Origin: Gammaproteobacteria bacterium
GTDB taxonomy: Bacteria > Pseudomonadota > Gammaproteobacteria > Pseudomonadales > Cellvibrionaceae
DNA: 55,450 bases
Reading direction: 5' to 3'
NCBI GenBank assembly: GCA_025362015.1
Contig: JANYIO010000142.1
Location: 1-55,450, forward strand
The notes under the pieces were generated by a model, which ran no database searches, was not told the origin of the DNA, and saw only the letters and a program-made list of their open reading frames with translations. Positions within the stretch are counted from its first letter, which is position 1. Every line of letters starts with the position of its first letter. Positions 50,470-55,450 of this stretch are shown here, in pieces. A program made the position numbers and the translations under genes.

Positions 50470-51402
50470 TTAATCTTGAGATTTTTTCCCCAGGAATTTT
50501 TTTACATAAGCACCAACTGCGACCACACCGACAATAATAATTTTTTTCAATACCAGCAACATACCGAAAAGTTTTGCAAACAACCCCAATTTCGCGGCAA
50601 TACCGCCGGCAACCAAAGCGGCTAAACCGTATTCTGCAACGTGATCTGTTTTACTATCAAAATCACCGTATTGATTGCCAGCAGTAAATTCTGTAGCGGC
50701 CAATACGGCTGGCATTTCGGATTTTATTTGATTTATTTGCTCCATGCTGGCGATAGCATTGAGCACCAAAACACCTTTGCGACCCAACACTCTAATGTTG
50801 TAATTTAATGAGTTGGGGCCTTTCGTTACTGCATATTCTTTTGCCCAATACATTTTCCGAGTTTGCTTGTCATAACGTGGCGGCTCTGCCCAACCCACTA
50901 GCAACATAGAACCATAACCTTGTTTGATGCGTTCTGCATTATTTTCCTCGCTTTCTTTTTTCATGTCGGCGAGAAGCTTATCGTAATTGATTTCATCAGC
51001 ATCAGTATCTTTCACATAACCATCTTCGTCATAAGAAATTACCACACCCCAACCATCCTCACCCAGCGGACTGGTGTTAGCAGGCAGAACCATACCGAGA
51101 GTTTTGTTGCCAGGAGGATTACCCCAAGCTTCAACCAATAATCGTTCTGCATCTTCTGGTGAAATGTAGCGAAATTTCTCTGACAAATTAAGTGTCGCTA
51201 CACCACCCGGTAAATTAATTTTGCCATTCTGAAAATGCAAGGATGCTAAAAAATCTGCACCGCTTTGCGTGGCCGCAGGTTTATCAGCAGTTGTTTGATC
51301 AGCTTGCGAATCTGTGCTTGGTGCTGGGTCGGTAGGTAATGCTTGAACTGAGGTATTGAACGTACAAAGTAGGGTTATTATGAAGAGGATATTTTTAAGC
51401 AT
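50470..51402 (-). CDS. DUF2167 membrane protein
   Basis: The 310 residues have a signal peptide (to about 21), a low-complexity Thr/Asp/Gln linker (22-50), a domain with 'YISPEDAERLLVEAWGNPPG', 'LGMVLPANTSPLGEDGWGVVISYDEDGYV' and 'KMYWAKEYAVTKGPNSLNYNIRVLGRKGVLVLNAIASMEQI', the DUF2167 signature, and two C-terminal membrane helices ending in a Lys-rich tail. Function is unknown. Its partner downstream is the M50 protease. Confidence 0.88.
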   Translation of the reverse strand: MLKNILFIITLLCTFNTSVQALPTDPAPSTDSQADQTTADKPAATQSGADFLASLHFQNGKINLPGGVATLNLSEKFRYISPEDAERLLVEAWGNPPGNKTLGMVLPANTSPLGEDGWGVVISYDEDGYVKDTDADEINYDKLLADMKKESEENNAERIKQGYGSMLLVGWAEPPRYDKQTRKMYWAKEYAVTKGPNSLNYNIRVLGRKGVLVLNAIASMEQINQIKSEMPAVLAATEFTAGNQYGDFDSKTDHVAEYGLAALVAGGIAAKLGLFAKLFGMLLVLKKIIIVGVVAVGAYVKKFLGKKSQD

Positions 51403-51616
51403 GTGACATTCCCTTTAATATTTTTTGACAGTAGTGTTAGTTAATCTGGCGCCGCAATCAACGCAATTTACTTTTTATCATTTACTTGAGATAAAAGCAA
51501 TTTAAAACCTTGTCTGCAAACCTATGCTTACAAACCTAAATCGCTCAACCCGGGATGGGCTTCTGGCCTACCCCCTAAAGGCCAATGAAATTTTCGCTCA
51601 CTTTCGTTGCGCATTA

Positions 51617-52240
51617 TCAATTCACAGCTGAAGTATGTACACAAATGCCAGGCATGGATTTATAACCGGGCAACGCCTCTATACACGTAAACCATTTCTC
51701 AATGGCAGGATAAAGACTGATATCAACATGACCTTCATTCGCAAGCGCGAGGTAAGGGTAAAGCGCAAGATCCGCAATGGTGATTTGCGTTGTTACCAAC
51801 CACTCATGCTCACTTAGATGGGTGTTTAACACATTCAATAAGTGCGCAGTAATTTTTGTTGCATCATCGACATTAATATCGCGCCCAAATTTATGATGCA
51901 AGCGCAGTGCATTAGGGCCGCGGGTTATTTCGTTAGCGGCGACAGAAAACCATGCGGTGATTTGTGTGAGCGCAAGCGTGTTATCAATCGGAAACCACTG
52001 CGATCCACCATAAGTTCGCGCGAGATAAACTAAAATCGCCTGACTATCGCGAATAACGATTTCGCCATCGATTAACACCGGCACTTGCCCAAACGAATTC
52101 AATGCCAAAAAATCAGCGGATTTATGTTCGCGCTCGCTGCCATTTATCATGTGGCTTTTATATTCCAGCTTTAAGAAGGATAACAGCAAACGGATTTTGT
52201 GGCAGTTACCGGACAACGCAAATTCATAAAGTGTAATCAT
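51617..52240 (-). CDS. Glutathione S-transferase family protein
   Basis: The 207-residue protein has an N-terminal thioredoxin-like domain ('[23 protein letters not shown]', '[32 protein letters not shown]', where 'QVPVL' and 'DSQAI' bind glutathione) and a C-terminal helical domain with the '[14 protein letters not shown]' N-capping box. AAGGAG lies 8 bases before the ATG. It is the third gene of a unit with the VanB-type reductase and the old yellow enzyme, which points to detoxification of electrophiles or aromatic compounds. Confidence 0.9.
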   Translation of the reverse strand: MITLYEFALSGNCHKIRLLLSFLKLEYKSHMINGSEREHKSADFLALNSFGQVPVLIDGEIVIRDSQAILVYLARTYGGSQWFPIDNTLALTQITAWFSVAANEITRGPNALRLHHKFGRDINVDDATKITAHLLNVLNTHLSEHEWLVTTQITIADLALYPYLALANEGHVDISLYPAIEKWFTCIEALPGYKSMPGICVHTSAVN

Positions 52241-52258
52241 AATTTACTCCTTGAAAAG

Positions 52259-53251
52259 TTATAAATCTAAAACAAGGCTTTCACTTTTAGCGCGCGACAC
52301 ACAAATACATATCATGCCCTCGGCACGGTCTTTATCACTCAACACATGATCGCGATGCTCAGCTTCGCCTTCAAGAATTTTTACTGCGCAAGTGCCGCAA
52401 TCGCCAACACAGCAATCAAAAGCAACGGTTATACCCGCATCGCGCATCGCCGCTAATATAGGTTGATCTGGTGCAACTCGAATTAATTTATTGGAGCGCG
52501 CCAGCTCCACAATCACTGGCTTATCTTGCACATCTTTTACTACGCCAAACTGTTCGCTTTGAATGCGATCTTTGGTTATACCTAGCAATGTTGCAAAATT
52601 ATAAACTTCATCTATTAATTTCTGCGGCCCACACACATAAAATAGTGCGTTACCTGACGCATCAGAAAGTAAATGCATTATGTTCATCCGTTTATTTTCA
52701 TTCGCAGGATACGCAACATAATTATTTGCATACTCACGCGATAAGTGATCGCTAAACGCCATTTCTTTTAAACTTCGACCGGCATAATGTAATTGAAAAC
52801 GACGACCACGTGCAGCCAGTACTTGTGCCATAGGCTTTATAGGTGTAATGCCAATGCCAGCCGCAATCAAAATTGCGGGGCTGGTATCTGCATGTAATTC
52901 AAAATGGTTATCGGGTAATGCGCAATTGAGCTGCAAACCTAAAAAATAATTATCGTGTATTGCCTTGGAACCTCCGCGACCACTTTCTTCGCACAACACT
53001 GCAATTTCATACATATCGCGACGCGCAGGGTTAGAACAAACAGAATATTGCCGCAGTTCGGTTTTCCCATTATTCATTAACACTGGAATTGATAAATGCG
53101 CACCAGCAGTAATCAAGGGCAAATCGTGTCCTTCAGGATCACGCAATTCATAAGCACGAATACGCGGCGTGAGCTGGCGAACCGCACTAATAACTAAAGC
53201 GAGGTTTGAGTCATCACGCCTAACTGAAAACCCAGGTGTTGTGTAGGGCAT
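52259..53251 (-). CDS. PDR/VanB-type flavin-[2Fe-2S] oxidoreductase
   Basis: The 330-residue protein has the phthalate-dioxygenase-reductase order. The FMN domain has 'RQYSVCSNP' (67-75), the NAD domain 'AAGIGITPIKPMAQVL' (130-145) and 'YVCGP', and a C-terminal plant-type ferredoxin domain has Cys280, Cys285, Cys288 ('CCVGDCGTC') and Cys317. It passes NAD(P)H electrons to a partner oxygenase or demethylase. No oxygenase subunit is in the window; the neighbour upstream is an old yellow enzyme, and it starts 8 bp after that gene. Confidence 0.92.
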   Translation of the reverse strand: MPYTTPGFSVRRDDSNLALVISAVRQLTPRIRAYELRDPEGHDLPLITAGAHLSIPVLMNNGKTELRQYSVCSNPARRDMYEIAVLCEESGRGGSKAIHDNYFLGLQLNCALPDNHFELHADTSPAILIAAGIGITPIKPMAQVLAARGRRFQLHYAGRSLKEMAFSDHLSREYANNYVAYPANENKRMNIMHLLSDASGNALFYVCGPQKLIDEVYNFATLLGITKDRIQSEQFGVVKDVQDKPVIVELARSNKLIRVAPDQPILAAMRDAGITVAFDCCVGDCGTCAVKILEGEAEHRDHVLSDKDRAEGMICICVSRAKSESLVLDL

Positions 53252-53259
53252 GGAGTTAA

Positions 53260-54333
53260 TTAACCCGCCACAGGATAATCGGTGTAACCCGCGGCACCTG
53301 CTGAATAGTGAGTATTTTGATCCGACTCAGCCAGCGGCAAATTTTCTTGCATGCGCAAAATTAAATCCGGGTTGCCAATAAAAGGTCGGCCAAAAGCGAC
53401 AAGATCAGCCTGCCCTGCTTTCAATATTGCTTCAGCACTTTGCGCATTGAATCCGCCTGATGCGATAAATAAACCTTTAAATGTAGCGCGTAATTTTGCC
53501 TTAATTTGTGCAGGCACTTCGGGTGCACCCATGGCTGAATGATCTACTAAATGCAGATACACAAGACCAATTTCAGAAAGCTCTTGCGCGAGGCTAAGAT
53601 ATTGCCCCTCTACACCCTCGAACGCCCCGGTGCTGTTAAATACACCATAGGGTGATAGGCGAATGCCGACGTGGTCAGCACCAATTGCAGCGACGCAAGC
53701 GCGTGCAACGTCGAGAGTTAAACGATTGCGAGCAGCGGGGCTACCACCATAACCATCGCTGCGAGTATTAACATTAGCATTCAAAAATTGCTCAAGTAAA
53801 TAACCATTCGCGGCATGAAGCTCTATTCCATCGAACCCCGCTTTAATTGCCAGCTTGGCCGCATTTGCATACTCGGCGACAACATTTTTCAGTTCAATTT
53901 CACTAAGCACATGTGGCTTAGCGTGCGGCTGCTTACCCAGGCTGTCCGTGTACATTTCACCCGGACAAATTTCAGCTGTTGGGCCAACCACACGTGCACC
54001 AGCCGGCAAATTAGCGCTCGCAGAAACACGGCCTGTGTGCATCAATTGAAGAAATATTTTTGCTCCCTCGCGATGCACAGCTTGAGTAACAAGTTGCCAA
54101 CCCTCAGCTTGCGCGTTATTAAATAAGCCAGGAATTCGCGCATAGCCCAAGCCATCCACAGAGGGTGATGTACCTTCGGTAATAATTAACCCCGCACTCG
54201 CGCGCTGGCCATAATATTCAGCCATTAACGCATTAGGTGTATTGCTATCAACTGCACGACAACGAGTCATCGGTGCCATTACGATACGATTTTGTAATTT
54301 AAGACGAGGGTATTCGAGCGGATTAAATAACAT
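53260..54333 (-). CDS. Old yellow enzyme-type alkene reductase (NemA-like)
   Basis: The 357-residue FMN enzyme has 'NRIVMAPMTRCRA', 'LIITEGTSPSVDGLGYARIPGL', 'IFLQLMHTGRVS', the substrate pair His173/Asn176 in 'IELHAANGYLLEQFLN', 'SDGYGGS' and 'DLVAFGRPFIGNPDL'. It reduces activated C=C bonds with NAD(P)H, including N-ethylmaleimide-type electrophiles. The start has 'GAGAAG' upstream. It heads the unit oye-vanB-gst. Confidence 0.92.
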   Translation of the reverse strand: MLFNPLEYPRLKLQNRIVMAPMTRCRAVDSNTPNALMAEYYGQRASAGLIITEGTSPSVDGLGYARIPGLFNNAQAEGWQLVTQAVHREGAKIFLQLMHTGRVSASANLPAGARVVGPTAEICPGEMYTDSLGKQPHAKPHVLSEIELKNVVAEYANAAKLAIKAGFDGIELHAANGYLLEQFLNANVNTRSDGYGGSPAARNRLTLDVARACVAAIGADHVGIRLSPYGVFNSTGAFEGVEGQYLSLAQELSEIGLVYLHLVDHSAMGAPEVPAQIKAKLRATFKGLFIASGGFNAQSAEAILKAGQADLVAFGRPFIGNPDLILRMQENLPLAESDQNTHYSAGAAGYTDYPVAG

Positions 54334-54514
54334 AGCAGCTTCTCTAGTTGGGATCGCAACTAGACAGATGGGGACGAATTTACCAAATTAAAAGGGCTGC
54401 ACCATAAGGTTTAAAACGTCCTTTGCTAAAATGATCATCCCTAAACGAACATCCTTAAACGAGCATCATTAAACGACCAAGGGATCACCTTGGCCGCTCA
54501 CATTTCTCTACCGG

Positions 54515-55186
54515 CTAGCGGGTATAAAGACCCGTTATTTCAACCTTTTGAATGATGGCATTGGCAAATTGCGTTTCAAATTCACTGCGTTCGTACGGGC
54601 GAGTAGTACTAACAGCGATTTTCGCTGTGTTTAACGCGTAAAGTGCAAAAAAGTAATGATGTGTACCGGTACCTGGGGGCGGGCATGGGCCTTCATAATT
54701 TACCCCTTCAACACTCCCCAGTGGCATAGTGCGCAGGGACGCATCTTCGGCTATTTGACGCACATCCGCGGGAATATGATAAACATTCCAGTGAACATAG
54801 GGGTGACCTACGATGGCAATAGCGTCAAGATCTTCAACAATAAGGGCAAAGCTCTGAATCTCTGCCGACGTTATTTCCCATTGCAACTGAGGGCTGATTT
54901 TGGAACCATCACACGTATATTTAACAGGGATGACTTCACCCGACGTAAAACTGTTTGATGTGAGCGTGAAGGGAATACTGCTCGCTGATGAGCTGCTCGT
55001 GCTTGTCATGCTTGATGCATCAGATAAACTTGAACTACTTGAACTAGAAGAGCTAACGGAAGATACAGTTGCAGAAGACGAAGGGCTGCTGGCCGGCACT
55101 GGTGGGCTGCTAGTTTTATGGGCACCGCCACCGCCACATCCAACCAAAAAAGTCATAAGTACAATTGAAAGAAAATGATATCTCAT
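54515..55186 (-). CDS. PEBP (YbhB/Raf-kinase-inhibitor-like) lipoprotein with polyserine linker
   Basis: From ATG 55186 (AAGG 8 bases upstream) the 223-residue protein has a lipoprotein signal with 'FLVGC' lipobox, a Gly-rich tether, a polyserine linker of about 50 residues, and a PEBP domain: 'GEVIPVKYTCDGSKISPQLQWE', 'SFALIVEDLDAI', 'VHWNVYHIP' and 'YEGPCPPPGTGTHHYFFALYAL', the phosphate/anion-pocket motifs of YbhB/YbcL. Polyserine linkers are common in secreted proteins of plant-cell-wall-degrading marine and soil gammaproteobacteria. The role is unknown. Confidence 0.88.
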   Translation of the reverse strand: MRYHFLSIVLMTFLVGCGGGGAHKTSSPPVPASSPSSSATVSSVSSSSSSSSSLSDASSMTSTSSSSASSIPFTLTSNSFTSGEVIPVKYTCDGSKISPQLQWEITSAEIQSFALIVEDLDAIAIVGHPYVHWNVYHIPADVRQIAEDASLRTMPLGSVEGVNYEGPCPPPGTGTHHYFFALYALNTAKIAVSTTRPYERSEFETQFANAIIQKVEITGLYTR

Positions 55187-55360
55187 AGAGCAAGCCTTGA
55201 AAGAAAGATTCGGGGCTTGCAACTTATCCTTAGCTAAACTTTAAGAAGTCCTCTTCGATAAAAGATGACTTGAGAAGAATGCGCTTAATCATTTTAATGG
55301 GCAGCTAGCAATAAGGAGTTAACCCTATATTGATTCGGCGAAACGCCCAGACTTTCTATA

Positions 55361-55390
55361 AAAAACTCGGCCGCAAGCGACCGAGTTTTT
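55361..55390 (-). terminator. Terminator of the right-edge minus-strand gene
   Basis: AAAAACTCGG, 10-nt loop, CCGAGTTTTT: a perfect 10-bp stem with A/T runs on both sides, able to work on either strand. It overlaps the stop codon of the partial gene. Confidence 0.85.
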
Positions 55391-55450
55391 AGAAGAGCCC
55401 CAGCTGCTTACTGTTTTCTTCACCTTTGTTCATAACGTCAAGTTGGTTTT
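55389..55450 (-). CDS. Unidentified gene, last 19 codons only
   Basis: The minus strand reads NQLDVMNKGEENSKQLGLF then TAA (complement of 55389-55391), with the frame open to the window edge. A strong terminator lies right at the stop, which supports a real gene end. The fragment is too short to name. Confidence 0.5.
   Translation of the reverse strand, partial: NQLDVMNKGEENSKQLGLF

Overview
The window looks like chromosomal DNA of a Gammaproteobacterium with moderate to low GC and strongly biased AT-rich spacers. The mix of genes points to a Cellvibrionaceae/Cellvibrio-like saprophyte: a TonB-dependent receptor, a secreted GH16 glucanase with thrombospondin-type repeat and GlyGly-CTERM tail, a lipoprotein with a polyserine linker, a hemC-hemD-hemX-hemY cluster, and a LexA-box-bearing uvrD. 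The taxonomic placement is inference from gene content, not from a marker gene. I saw no rRNA, tRNA, CRISPR array or intact transposon.

Layout. 1-5.2 kb: 3' end of a TonB-dependent receptor, an uncharacterised HELLE-motif protein, an outer-membrane protein, an orphan phage-type lysis pair (GH108 muramidase plus 3-TM holin) and a small OmpA-like barrel. 5.2-24.4 kb: a nitrate-centred region. It holds two divergent NNP-type nitrate/nitrite MFS transporters and two paralogous PP2C phosphatase/Ser-Thr kinase fusions, one directly downstream of the first transporter and one after an NrtA-NrtB-ATPase ABC operon. An outer-membrane porin is divergent from that operon, and a small MCP-like/CheX/CheY set follows. 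A polysaccharide pair (five-bladed propeller protein and GH16 glucanase) lies in the middle. Near-consensus sigma-54 (-24/-12) promoters precede the second MFS transporter and the porin, and a weaker one precedes nrtA, so the region looks like part of a nitrogen-control regulon. A MITE-like element with nested inverted repeats and a 10-bp flanking duplication sits between nrtB and the ATPase gene. A dicarboxylate/glutamate symporter next door carries a one-base frameshift.

24.4-44.7 kb is mostly housekeeping: a DUF2799 lipoprotein, PBP1C, a histidine phosphatase, a DUF4337 protein, a secreted EEP-family nuclease/phosphatase, an MFS transporter, a GNAT acetyltransferase, an Smr-domain protein, the heme cluster, uvrD, a PPOX-fold protein, an unannotated 37-residue Lys-rich protein, a TPR/2-TM pair, a lipoprotein and a PLP-dependent basic amino acid decarboxylase.

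45.1-48.9 kb holds the most unusual arrangement. One tight five-gene operon encodes a Tat-type lipoprotein NrtA/CmpA-like binding protein, a SCO1/SenC copper protein, a membrane-anchored cupredoxin-like protein, an ABC permease and an ABC ATPase. This suggests a copper-linked uptake system of unknown substrate. 49-55.45 kb: a truncated pyruvate-kinase N-terminal remnant beside small palindromic repeats, an M50 protease with a DUF2167 partner, an old-yellow-enzyme/VanB-type reductase/GST operon, a polyserine PEBP lipoprotein, and the last codons of a gene that runs off the right edge.
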